Shown piece by piece: positions 46,701 through 57,401 of a stretch of 64,000 nt of DNA. Positions within the stretch are counted from its first letter, which is position 1. Each line of letters begins with the position of its first letter. The stretch comes from Leptodontidium sp. MPI-SDFR-AT-0119 (Eukaryota; Ascomycota; Leotiomycetes; Helotiales; Leptodontidiaceae): NCBI GenBank assembly GCA_020726505.1, contig JAHLEZ010000015.1, positions 1 to 64,000 on the forward strand, read 5' to 3'. Below the pieces are notes generated by a model. The model worked only from the letters and a program-made list of their open reading frames with translations. It was not told the DNA's origin and made no database searches. Made by a program: the position numbers and the translations under genes.

Positions 46701-48924
46701 ACCGCAGCTTCGTGGCCGATCATTCCAGCACAGTATGCCGCAGCAATTTCACCACTGGAGTGACCGACTACTGCGACTGGTCTGACTCCCCATTCTTTGA
46801 GCAAGTCGACGAGTGCTACTTGCAGTGCTGTGCAAGCTGGTTGACTATAATTTGTACCGCGAATATTGCTCTCCTTCTCTGGTCGGCTAAGCTCTTCCTC
46901 CAAACTCCACGGGCAACCCAGAGATTTCAGTATGGCCTCAGACTTTAGCATACTATTCATGAAGCTCTGAAATATGGATAACTCTTTGCCCATTGCAAAC
47001 CATTGCGCGCCTTGACCGGTAAAGACGAATGCAATTTTTGTTTCGCTTGTGCTTGATGACCGGACAGGTGCCGGGATACATGAGAGTGACTGCTGCAATT
47101 GAGAGATATCTGATGCAACGACGAAGGACTTCCAAGGCAGAGTTGACCGTTTTGCTGAGATAGTATGGGCGAGATCGGTGAGGAATGTCGAGCTGACCTC
47201 GTCTTTGTTCTTCAGATACTCCTCCATGCGCTCTACATTTCGATTAACCCCGTCCTTGTCGTTTGACGAGAAGAGGAAGATTTTTGGCTTGGGAGACAGT
47301 ACCCCATTACAGCCGCCGTGGCCACCATGGCCGTTTGTTGGAGCTGGAAGTGTAGGGTGAAGCACTGTGGCGTGGCAGCCAGTCAGTCCTTTGCGTTTAA
47401 GGTACGACGCAGCATCTTCAAGGATCACATGGGCGTTCGCGCCTCCGAATCCGAAACTGTTTACACTTGCTCGGCGTGGACCCGAAGTTGGCCATCTGGT
47501 AGACTGGAGTGGAATTTGAACATTTTCTGGGAGTGAAATTGCTGGATTAAGCGTCTCAAACCTGATTCCGCTGTTAGTTTGTCCAAACATTGATTCTGGA
47601 CTGGAAATAACGTACCAAAGATTCTGCGGCACAATACCTCGCTCAACAAGCAGAGCGGCTTTTATCACTCCCGCAACTCCCGCAGCACCTTCCAGATGGC
47701 CGATGTTCGTCTTGACACTCCCAACGTACAAGCTTTCCGTTCTGTTCTGGCCGATCGTCCCCAGAATTGCTTTTGCTTCAAGCGGATCTCCAGCCTGTGT
47801 TCCGGTGCCATGGGCCTCTACATACCCTGTCTCAGAGGGATCTACACCAGCTTGTCTGTATGCTGTGCGAATGAGAGCTTGCTGTGCCTCACTATTTGGC
47901 AATGATATTCCTGGTGTCCGGCCATCCTCATTCGCAGCTGAAGCAAGTACGACAGCTCGAATAGTATCACCATCTCTCTAAACTTATAATCAGTATTCAT
48001 GCGAATGTTGGAAGGTATAGAATCCAGACAAGTAGTCATATCCCTCGTCCAAATGAATGACAAAACAGGGGAAGAAAACACACGAACCAGAGCTGCATCC
48101 AGAGACTTCAAAATCGTGATACCAAATCCCTCTCCACGAGAGAATCCATTAGCTTTCGAGTCCCACATCTTGGACTTGCCGTCGGGCGACAGGATTTTCG
48201 CAGCGCCGAGAAGGATGGACATGTCGGGTCCAAACATAAGGTTAGCTCCTGCAACAACGCTCATTTCTGCTTCACCTGTCCGGATACTCTGGCATCCCAG
48301 ATGAAAAGCAGTCAAACTTGACGAGCATGCTGTGTCGATGGTCATACTCGGGCCTTTGAGGTCGTAGAACCACGAAAGTCTGTTTGAGGCCAGCGACGAC
48401 GATAGTCCGGTTGCGTGGTAGATGGATGGCCCTTCATTATCTCTGGCTTGGAGATTTGGGAAGTCGCCTGTGAAAGTGCCGATGTAGCAAGATGTGAGAG
48501 TTCCTGCTACATCTTCGAGAGATAGTCCTGCGTTCTCAAAACCTTCATAAGTCGCCTCGAGAAGCATTCTGTGGGTTGGGTCCATAGCCTTTGCTTCTTT
48601 GGGCGTGACTGAGAAGAAGGGAGCGTCAAAGGCTTTGAAGTCCTGCTTCAAGAAGTGTGCATGTCTGACAAACAAGTAAGCACATGGCTGACATCAGAAT
48701 GCAATTCTCCTCGGGGCTCCATACCGTGGCTGAATGCTCCCAAGACGCTCTGGGTCGGGGTGGTAGAACCCATCTATGTCATAACGCTCCTTAGGAATTT
48801 CACATCTTGCAGAGCGAGCGTCTAGAAGCATTTGCCAAAATTTCTCTGGAGTTGAGCCATCTCCGGGCCCTCGAAAGCCGATACCAATTATGGCTAATGG
48901 CGTACTTGTTGTTTGAGGTGACAT
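40778..48924 (-). CDS. Highly reducing polyketide synthase (KS-AT-DH-MT-ER-KR-ACP)
   Basis: Nine exons, in order: 48924-48725, 48664-48082, 47977-47616, 47561-44009, 43951-43939, 43829-42307, 42254-41697, 41644-41469 and 41408-40778, 2,532 residues. An iterative type I synthase building a reduced, C-methylated polyketide from acetyl/malonyl-CoA. KS: Cys180 ([10 protein letters not shown]), His317 (VEAHGTGT) and His355 (TNIGHLEG). AT: Ser650 in [10 protein letters not shown]: His974 ([14 protein letters not shown]) and Asp1171. C-methyltransferase: SAM motif [12 protein letters not shown] near 1442-1453. ER: NADPH motif AAAGGVGQ near 1971. KR: GIGGIC near 2179, and [19 protein letters not shown] with the catalytic Tyr. 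ACP: Ser2485 in [10 protein letters not shown]. There is no thioesterase or reductase, so release needs a partner. Intron 3 (54 nt) is in frame without stops; exon 5 is only 13 nt. Divergent from the FAD oxidase gene. The product cannot be predicted. Confidence 0.96.
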
Positions 48925-49717
48925 GACGGGAACGGGAACAACAAGAGTGGGTGTTTAGGTGAGTTAGATTCGAGATGGTAGTGAGTTTTGAAATTGATTA
49001 TATTAAACAGGATATCAGACACCTTTTATACAGATATTGCTACCATCCGATTCTGTACCCATCCGAGGGCATACGAAATACTCCTCTCCGTCATGGTAGG
49101 CAATAACTAGGCTGTCCACTCTTTCCACATATCTACCACGTGCTTTGGCTACGTGTAACTCACAACATCATCTCTTATCTACGCATTTTTTAAAGTTCAT
49201 GATAAAGTTCAAGCTTCGATTGAGCCCGAAGTATGTGAGTTGAGGAACTTAAGGCTGAGTGTTAACGCAAAGCCAATCGTCCCCGTTCCAAAACCTAGCC
49301 ACATCGACTGTAACATTGATACAACCAACCAGGATCAGACTTTAATCCACGCTGTCGAACCCTTGGAACACTTGCCGATTTGCTAGTCTTTTGATAGAAG
49401 AGGAATTTGACTCAAGGCACGGCTGAGATACGAAAATGGGATGAATCGCAGGGGTTCCACCCGAATATGCCGATCGAAGGTGCAGTAGTGACATGGCGGG
49501 TGATTTACGGGACAGTCCAAAAGAGCAGGTGGAGTTACATGGAATCCTCGAGACAACGGAGGGTTAGACAGGGTATGAGAGTTCAAGGAAGTTATCGTAC
49601 GTGGAACTGGGGCGTTGGTCATTTCAAACGGACGCAGCACTGATTTACAGACCAATCCTCAGATGTCAAATTCCAAGAATCTTGCCAGTACTACAACGCC
49701 CCCTTCAAAATCGAAAA
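48925..49717. promoter_or_regulatory. Shared promoter of PKS and FAD oxidase genes
   Basis: About 790 nt between divergent start codons of two cluster genes, suggesting joint control. It contains an E-box CACGTG at 49137-49142 with a second ACGTG 10 nt further on. Similar CACGTG sites occur upstream of the second P450. Short plus-strand open frames here are not supported as genes. Confidence 0.55.
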
Positions 49718-51372
49718 ATGTTAGCAGAAACTATCAAATCCGATCTAGAGATCCTGCTCTCGCCGAAGGCTGTCATATCATTGCCTTGTTCGGTCGAATT
49801 TGCGCAGTCTAATCTACGATTTACAGAATATGAAAGACCGGTTTGCTGACCTGTCACTGGTAACAATTTCGAGTTTTGACAAAAAATTAGACTTACTTGC
49901 TCGCAATCCGACCAAGTTGCGCTCAAGACGTCGTCCAGACTGTCAAGTATGCTCGTTCAAAAGGAATGCCCTTCTCACCTCGAGCTGGCCATCATTGTGT
50001 CACAACTACAATGCGATATCTTAGAGGTGGCATTCTACTTGATATGCGATCCCTCAACGGACTGACTTTCAACGAAGAACTCAAACAAGTCACTGTTGGT
50101 GGTGGAGTAATTACTGATGATCTGGTTCGCTTTTTGGAGCACCACAAGATGGAAGTCAGTAAGTGTTGAAGTTCTTTCAGGTTGGCACAATTTCTGAAGT
50201 TCACAACAGATGTGGGATCATGCCCAACGACTGGCGTCATGGGAGTATCTTTCGGAGCCGGTCTAGGACGCCTCCAAGGAAAGTATGGGCTGCTGCACGA
50301 CAATATGGTTTCTTGCGAGCTGGTTCTGGCAGATGGCTCGTTGATCTCAGTTTCCAAGGAATCCCATCCTGACCTGTTTTGGGCTATTCGCGGCGCAGGT
50401 CATAACTTTGGAATTGCTGTCCAGGCGACTTTCCAGGTCTATCCTGAAGCTTCTGGTGGAACTCATTATTCATGGGACCTTGAGTTTGGCCTAGAACAAT
50501 GCGATGAAGTCTTCCGGACGTTAAATGAAGTTCATGCTGATATGCCTGCGCACATGGCCATTTTCGTTCTGTGGAACAGACAGAGTAAATCAGGACTTAA
50601 GGTAGAGTTGCTTTCGTCACCTTCATTGCGCCCATCGGACCTGACTTCAACAGCATCTCATATTGATCAACATTGTATGGTCAGGAACCGAAGACGAAGC
50701 CGGTCCTTGGGTTGGCAGGTTTCAAGGCCTGAAGCCACTGATCGACAGCGGCAAGACCAAAAACACATGGGGTGAGTTGCCTTGGACGACTTACAACGGT
50801 TTGAACAAGCTTCTCAGCAAACCCGAGGTGTGGTCCAAAGCACCTTTGAAGATGATGGGTGCGGTCAGCATCGAAACATTCGACCTCCCAACAACAAAAT
50901 CATTCCTGTATAGTTTGAAGGATATGAATGAACAATGGGCAGGGAAGGGACTGTTTGGAGCCATGTTTGAATGCCTCCCGCATCATCGAGTTCGAGAAAT
51001 TGCTGATGACGCAACCGCGTTCCCATGGAGGCGAGGGTCGAACCATTTCCTGTGGGTATTCGATGCAGCCCGAAATCAACAATAAGCTAATCATAGTGTG
51101 TTACTAGGATGATGACTGCCACTCCTTTCAACCTTGAAGATCGGGACCACTTCGAAGGCCATCTTGATAGGTGGAAGAAAGAATTCATTGCCGTTTCCGG
51201 CTATGGGCGACTGCAACAATACGTCAATTATGGAAACACAACATCGACGATGAAAGACCCGGCCGAAGCGCTGTACGGATACGAGCCGTGGAGACTCGAA
51301 AAGCTGAGGTCATTGAAGGGAAAGTATGATCCCGATAATGTGTTTCGGTGGTATCAGCCATTGATCGAATAA
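49718..51372 (+). CDS. FAD-linked oxidase (BBE/GOOX-like), cluster tailoring enzyme
   Basis: Five exons: 49718-49840, 49891-50158, 50210-50601, 50654-51051 and 51108-51372, 481 residues. A flavin oxidoreductase of the FAD_binding_4/BBE family, which oxidises alcohols, sugars or polyketide/alkaloid intermediates. The FAD-binding motif contains PRAGHH (His75/His76, candidates for the covalent 8-alpha-histidyl link), and GSCPTTGVMG carries Cys135, the position of the second, cysteinyl FAD link in glucooligosaccharide oxidase-type members. Bicovalent flavin is thus possible. The C-terminal BBE motif YGYEPWRLEKLRSLKGKYDPDN with FRWYQPLIE ends the protein. There is no signal peptide, as expected for a cytosolic tailoring enzyme. 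It shares its promoter with the PKS. All joins keep phase. Confidence 0.9.
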
Positions 51373-52179
51373 GCTGGTTTTTCCTAGATCGGATGAGCAT
51401 CGTGGATTCTTCTCAAGCTGAATCGAACATGTGGTATAATGATAGGCTCTCAAACTCTCTTCTCCCAGCCCTTTCTGATCCACTATCAAAGTGACATCTG
51501 CAAGAGGATCTCCACACTCAGGGGGGGTGAACCTTATTTTAAGGAAGAAGATAAGCTTTGCTATTCCAGATATTGTCCCAATAAGTATGTTTTGCCAACG
51601 ATCATCCCAGGACGGGCTTGACAACTGCCGTACGTCACGATTCAGATCTTGTCCCGCAGCTTCATCGAAGCTCTCTCGGCTCTCACCACTAAATCAGACA
51701 CAATGGTGGGGCATAATAAGCTTTCATGCCAAGTGGGGAGACAGAAGTCAAGACCCCCACGGCCGAATAAACTTTGCCAAGTGGATTGACAGGAAAGTCA
51801 AAAAAGAAAACAGCTAATCTCGCAGAGACGACGCAGATGCTGCACAAATCTCAAGGAGAAAACTAAGAAAAGAGCTGGCCGTGGCGGTACCGGGCCCCAA
51901 CTTCACCCGTAGTCAATCTTTTCTGTAGTTCATCCCTGATTTTGTCAGACAATTTCCACGTTTTCGATGCTTCAATGATGGTTGGTGGCCAGGGATCCGT
52001 TAAAAAGCGGTGATGCATGTGGCAGTTAACCAAAATGGAATTGCTTGCAAGGAGTGTGATTGACGAGCAAGTTTTGGTTTGGCTCCAATTTGATTCCCCA
52101 GGAACTTTTGATCATTGCAAAACATTTCGAATTCAGTGAAGTTGAGCATTGGGTTGTGCGAACCTTTCAACAACACAAC
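51373..52179. other. Intergenic region
   Basis: About 800 nt between the FAD oxidase and the first P450. The open frame 52060-52344 overlaps the P450 first exon and continues upstream of its ATG, but has no further support. No other gene seen. Confidence 0.4.
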
Positions 52180-53841
52180 ATGTCTGAGATCAATCAGATT
52201 GATTCGGTTTCTCTCCGAATGCCCAATTTCAAGAACACCGCCCTCGCCTTCTTGAGTGCTGTTTGTCATTCATCTTTGCTTTTTACAAACATGACTAACA
52301 AACATTCAGATAACCATTTATTGGGTGTGGAAGATCATCTATAACCTGTATCTCAGCCCCCTCAGAAAATACCCAGGTCCCAAACTATGGGCCATATCAC
52401 GATTGCCTTGGAATTGGGTCAACATGCATGGGAGGATCAGCTGGCGTCTTCGAGAACTTCACGACCAATATGGACCAGTTGTACGCATTTCTCACGACGA
52501 ACTCTCTTACACAACATCAGGAGCATGGAAGAAAATATATGCTCAGCGAAGCCCCGAGTTCGTGAAAGCTCTGGATGGCCGGGGTATCGCTCCTCCCAGT
52601 ATCGGAGGTAGGAAGAGCTTGATGACAGAAACGCAGGAAAGACATGCAGCTCTCCGTCGGGTCATCAATCCAGCGTTCTCTGAGCGGGCTTTGCGCGAAC
52701 AGGAAGGTTATCTGAAGACCCATTCAGACACTTTGATCGCACAGTTGAAGAAGCGATGTGTTGAGGGTCCGGTGGATATGACCAATTGGTACAATTTGAC
52801 CGCTTTTGATATTGTGTCTGGTGAGTGGACTTCATGTCGATTTTCGAACATTGGGTGTTTGTTGACTTAGGCAGACCTCGCATTTGGCAGCCCAGCTGGC
52901 TGTCTTACGAACGCCGAGCAGCCGTGGATCAAGGTCATCCTGGCCCGATCGAAAGCGATTGTGTGGTTTCAGATCGCGACGCAGTATGGCCTTCTGGGTC
53001 TTCTCAACTTCATGACCCCTCGCTATGTAGTTGAGTCAAGAAAACAGCATATTGCCATGACCAACGACAAGTTGCAGGAACGCATCAACGCCAAGAACCC
53101 CGGCAAGGACTTCATGTCATATATTTTGGACAACGAAGGCGAGAATCTCTCAAATGTAGAACTTATCATGTTAGCAAGTAACTTCATTGTAGCTGGATCG
53201 GGAACCTCGGCGGGTGGCATGTCAGGATTGACTTACTTGCTGCTGCGCAATCCGGAGAAACTGTCACATCTTACAGCGGAGATCAGGAAAACTTTCAACA
53301 CTCAAGAAGAGATTACGATGCTTGCCACAGCTAGATGCAAATACTTAAATGCGTGTTTGGAAGAAGGGATGCGTCTTTATCCCCCCACTCCTGGGAGCCT
53401 ACCTCGTGTTGTGCCCGGAAAGGGTGAGATGATAGAAGGCCAATGGGTTCCAGGCGGAACCGCGGTTGGCTGCAATCAACTTGCTGCTGGTCACTCGGAA
53501 CGAAACTTCTACCGAGCTCGCGAATTTCTTCCAGAGCGCTATCTAGAGCTTCCCGCCGATTCGGAATTTGCGAACGACGACAGAGGAGCTGCTCAGCCGT
53601 TTTCCACTGGAGCAAGAGGTTGCATCGGAAGAGCGTGAGTCTATCCTATATCCATTGTGATATTTCCACTAATAACTCTAGAATGGCATACGCAGAGATG
53701 AGAATGACCATGGCGAAAATGATTTTCAATTTCGACATGGAGCTTGCTGACCGTGACAATGATTGGTGGAACAAGCAAGGAACTTACCTTGTTTGGGAGA
53801 AAATGCCTCTGATGATCACACTACACCCTAGAAAGTTTTGA
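52180..53841 (+). CDS. Cytochrome P450 monooxygenase (cluster)
   Basis: Four exons: 52180-52260, 52310-52820, 52875-53634 and 53682-53841, 503 residues. The N-terminal membrane anchor is built across the first intron (ALAFLSAITIYWVWKIIY) and followed by the Pro-rich hinge RKYPGPKLWAISRLPW. The I-helix is AGSGTSAGGMS, with the usual acidic residue replaced by Gly. The ExxR motif is in LEEGMRLYPPTPGSLPR, and PERYLELP marks the PERF region. The haem motif FSTGARGCIGRA places the ligand at Cys447. The second intron uses the acceptor GGCAG just downstream of a TTAG so that DLAFGSPAGCL is kept. ER-bound, using O2 and reductase electrons. It probably hydroxylates or oxidises the polyketide made by the neighbouring PKS. 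The family resembles CYP65/CYP58-like fungal P450s, but I do not assign a name. Confidence 0.9.
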
Positions 53842-54703
53842 GTTGCTTTTTAAGATATTTTGATCGTTTATTAGCTATATCTTGAAAACATGGGCTAGTG
53901 TTGTGTCTAATGCGCGTTGGACCCCATCACTGATAAGGCATCTCCCAAGTGCATGTGTAATCGGTGCTTGAAAATAAGGCCTTTCTTTAATTTCTCACTC
54001 TAACTTGAAAGTGAGTGCACCAATTCAGATAATCATTGTAGTCTTGCTTAATTCTGAGCAAAATTGCATGTCCAGGAAGCTAGGGACCCTTGACTTCCGA
54101 TTTTCACACGTGAATCAGTCTCTTCCGTATTGACCATTCGTAGACCTGTAAAGGTAACATGAATCGCATAAAATCACTCAATCAAATCCTTATATATACT
54201 ACACCTCTCCGAGGGCTCACAAACTAACACTCATGCTGGACCCAGACAACCTGATGTGGATCGTAAACACCACCCTCGCTTACGAAGCTAAGTTAGATCG
54301 TCAGATCCACAAAGTGGCACTGGTACTCGTAATATTCCGGAAAGCTTCTTTTATTACTCCGCAATTATGCGCCACTACCCTTGAAGCTCAAGACATGTGG
54401 GTGGTTCCAAATTGCCGAAAATTATTGACCTACCAGACTCCACCTGCCCGTTTTGTTTGTGAGACACGGAAGCAGCAGACATGACTCGCCCAGCTTACAT
54501 GGATCTTCAAACGACACTTAAAGCTTTCAAGGATATCTGAAAGCACACCTTTGGGCCAATCCTGGAGAGCAAGATGAGACACGTGGAAGTTCGAACAGAG
54601 TCCATGTTGACAATACACTAAACAGCAAGATGATTGAGAGACTTGCCCAAAATACTATTGCCCACGATCTTCAAAAATTGCAGACTTCACCATCCGTATC
54701 AAG
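53842..54703. promoter_or_regulatory. Region upstream of the second P450, with E-boxes and a small ORF
   Basis: About 860 nt. E-boxes CACGTG at 54107-54112 and 54581-54586. A TATA-like TATATATACT (54191-54200) lies about 35 nt before an 83-codon ORF (54233-54484) that shows no known domain; it could be an upstream ORF or leader, or a small gene. Confidence 0.45.
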
Positions 54704-56290
54704 ATGATTTTCGGGAACTTGTTACTACTGCTTTTATGCGGTATTTCAGTGCTGTTCCTGCGCTCATATGTTCTATTGCCTCTCTTGTACAATCGCAAAG
54801 CTAGAAGCAGGGGTTGCGGGGCAGTGCCAATTGAGCCAACAAGATGGCCTTTGGGGATAGACAAGGTGCGAGCTGGATTGCAAGCAGACCGAGACCAACG
54901 TACACCGGAATTCGTCACAAAGAGATTTGATAGTATGGGCCGCTACACTTTCAGGATTAGCATTCTCGGGTCTACAAACCTGATCACGGCCGAACCTGCA
55001 AACGTCCAAGCAATACTTGCGAGCCAGTTCACGGACTTTGCGATGGGTGCCGCGAGACGAACGAATCTTAAATTGGTCCTAGGACGGAGTATTTTCGCTG
55101 TTGATGGGAAGGCGTGGCATTCTGCCCGTGAGATAGTCCGACCTATTTTCGCCAGAGAGAGTATTGCCGACTTGAGCCTTCTGGAAAATCATGTCCAGAA
55201 GCTGTTCACCTGTATTGAAGGCTTGGGAGTTCCAGCTGGGGAGTGGACCTTACCGGTCAGTTTGGGAGCTCTCTTTCCCTGCCTTACACTTGACAGTGCG
55301 ACGGAACTATTCCTGGGTCAGAGCAGCCACTCGTTGCAAGCTTGGCAAGATGTAAATCGAACGGGTCGCTCCGAGGGTTTCCAAGAAGCCTTTGAGAAGC
55401 TGTTAGCATTGCTGTCAATTCGGATGAGACTTCGGGGGTTGTATTGGTTGTATGGAAACCGGCAGTTGAAAGAATGCATGGTTGTGATGCACAGCTTCGT
55501 GGACGATGCGATTCGCATCGCGGACAAAGCAAAGCTCGATGGAACTACCACGCCTAAGAAACACGACTTTCTCAATATGTTGAGATCGACATGTGTAGAT
55601 CGTGCAGAAGTCAGGGAGCAAGTCCTCGGATTGCTAGCTGCTGGACGAGACACCACAGCCAGTTTAATGAGCTGGGTATTCTACTGTCTTGCTCGAGATG
55701 AGCGGGTCTGGAAGAAGTTGCGAGCAGAAATCATCAATACGTTTGGGCCCTACAGCTCAGACACTGAGACGACACTGCATAATATCACGTTCCAGAAGCT
55801 CAAGAGCTGCAGATACCTTCAGCACGTGCTCAATGAAACTTTGCGGCTTCACAGCATTGTAGCCTTCAACAGTCGCATGGCTGTTCGCGACACCACTATA
55901 CCTACTGGAGGGGGACCCGATGGAACACAGCCTGTTTTCGTTCCTGCAGGTACCGAAGTCAACTTCAGCTCTCATGTCATGCATCGCAGGAAAGACTTGT
56001 GGGGAGAAGACGCCGACATGTTCGTACCTGAACGCTGGGAAACGGCGAGGCCAAGGTGGAGCTATGTACCTTTCAATGGAGGTCCAAGGCTGTGTATTGG
56101 GCAACAATTCGCGTTGACAGAAGCAGGGTATGTGGTCGTTAGGCTTCTGCAAAGGTTTGATGAAATGGAAGGGTTGAATGTAGATAGGACGAGGGATTAC
56201 ACACATTTCACTGTTGTGGCGAGTCCAGGCACGCCAAACCACGCGCATGGCTCTGTCAGATGTCGCTTCAGAGTATCTTCGAGAATTTAG
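54704..56290 (+). CDS. Intronless cytochrome P450 (CYP52/CYP539-like)
   Basis: A single exon of 528 residues. The N-terminal anchor is FGNLLLLLLCGISVLFL. The I-helix contains AAGRDTTASLMSW (residues 312-324, with Asp-Thr), the ExxR motif is NETLRLHS (residues 377-384), PERW is at 442-445, and the haem motif FNGGPRLCIGQQFA has the ligand at Cys464. These features and the order of motifs match the alkane/fatty-acid hydroxylase-like P450s, which usually omega-hydroxylate long chains; a long polyketide chain would fit. The complete lack of introns contrasts with the other cluster genes and may indicate retroposition or a different origin. It converges with the sulfotransferase-like gene, only 147 nt away. 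Confidence 0.92.
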   Translation: MIFGNLLLLLLCGISVLFLRSYVLLPLLYNRKARSRGCGAVPIEPTRWPLGIDKVRAGLQADRDQRTPEFVTKRFDSMGRYTFRISILGSTNLITAEPANVQAILASQFTDFAMGAARRTNLKLVLGRSIFAVDGKAWHSAREIVRPIFARESIADLSLLENHVQKLFTCIEGLGVPAGEWTLPVSLGALFPCLTLDSATELFLGQSSHSLQAWQDVNRTGRSEGFQEAFEKLLALLSIRMRLRGLYWLYGNRQLKECMVVMHSFVDDAIRIADKAKLDGTTTPKKHDFLNMLRSTCVDRAEVREQVLGLLAAGRDTTASLMSWVFYCLARDERVWKKLRAEIINTFGPYSSDTETTLHNITFQKLKSCRYLQHVLNETLRLHSIVAFNSRMAVRDTTIPTGGGPDGTQPVFVPAGTEVNFSSHVMHRRKDLWGEDADMFVPERWETARPRWSYVPFNGGPRLCIGQQFALTEAGYVVVRLLQRFDEMEGLNVDRTRDYTHFTVVASPGTPNHAHGSVRCRFRVSSRI

Positions 56291-56437
56291 ATGTCCAGAA
56301 ACACCCACAGAAGAAATTTATGAAACAAAATACCTGAATTTAATTAACACTCAGTCTCAAATGAAAAATGACAAGTAGAAATTATTCATTCTTAGTTGAA
56401 AGCTCCCATTTCATTTATCGTCCTAAAGTTCCCTTTA

Positions 56438-57401
56438 TTATAGACCTCTGTATAAACTGATATTGAACTTTGCAAGGGCTGCTCTTGCCCAAGGAAGTCG
56501 AGTAAGAACGCTGTCTCCCAAGTCTGGATTCCTAGCAGCAAAGACTCCCAAGCCCACCGAAACCAGAGCAAAAATCCATGGGAACACTCTCTTCACTCCC
56601 AGCTTTAAAGCCATTTTGAAGAAACGGTTTTGCCTATCCCGGACACGTTTGAGATGCACCTGTCTTTCGTTGACTCTCGGGAAAGGTACATCCGGAACGT
56701 CTTTCCCAAGAAACTCGCACAATGGACCCCATCCATCAGCCAAACGAAAGTTCAAGAGCCTTTCCGGCGGAACCGCAGCACGGATTTCTGCATAGTGCCT
56801 CTTGTATCTCTCTCTCGCCTTCGCTCTCATTTCAGTGACATCCTTCGACTCGAAATACCCGTACATTATCTTCCGAATTGTGGACCCAGCTTTCCCTCCA
56901 AACAGTGGTACAAGAAAGTTGATGAAGAAATCGGCGCGGTAGCCCCAGGTTGTGCTGAAAATCGCTTCGTCCACGCTGGCATACCACTGCTCGATGTCCC
57001 GCTCTACGAGAACCACTTTGGCGTTGGGGTAAGCGTCGATGAGTGATAAAGCGAAGAAAGAGCCCATATCGGTTATGGCTTCGCAAGGGCCAAATATTTG
57101 ATCCCACTGTGTTTGAGTGAAACCATTCCCGTTATAATTTGGCAGTGATGGGAAGACAGCATCGCAGGCAGCGCTGAATACGGGCCAATCGGCGGGTTGC
57201 ATGGCGGCATTAATGCCGTGATGGACATCATGGTAGTTGAGGATTGTGAGAGCTTCGCATATGGATGCAGAACCTATTGGTAGGCTTAGCCGTGCGCTCA
57301 ACTTTATCTAGATAACCTAATTAACCTGTTCGGAGGCATCCTAAAGACAGGACTACAGTTTCCCGCGGTGGGCGATTTGTCGAAATTTGTGACGCTGCCA
57401 T
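56438..57401 (-). CDS. Sulfotransferase-like protein (Sulfotransfer_4 type) with C-terminal membrane helix
   Basis: Two exons (57401-57326 and 57273-56438), 303 residues, start chosen at the first ATG that yields MAASQISTNRPPRETV. The P-loop-like motif LGCLRTGSASICEAL (residues about 19-33) corresponds to the PAPS-binding GLPRTGTxSL, but Pro is replaced by Leu and a Cys is present. Further family features are YHDVHHGI, ITDMGSFFALSLIDAYPNAK, VLVERDIEQWYASVD and FGGKAGSTIRKIM. A hydrophobic helix (VFPWIFALVSVGLGVFAA) near the C-terminus suggests anchoring to an internal membrane. These proteins occur in many fungal natural-product clusters and may sulfate or otherwise act on cluster products; activity is unproven. 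It converges with the second P450 gene. Confidence 0.82.

Noticed and set aside
52060..52344. ORF overlapping the first P450 exon
   Set aside because: It reads through the first intron and lacks a membrane anchor; the spliced form gives the expected P450 N-terminus.
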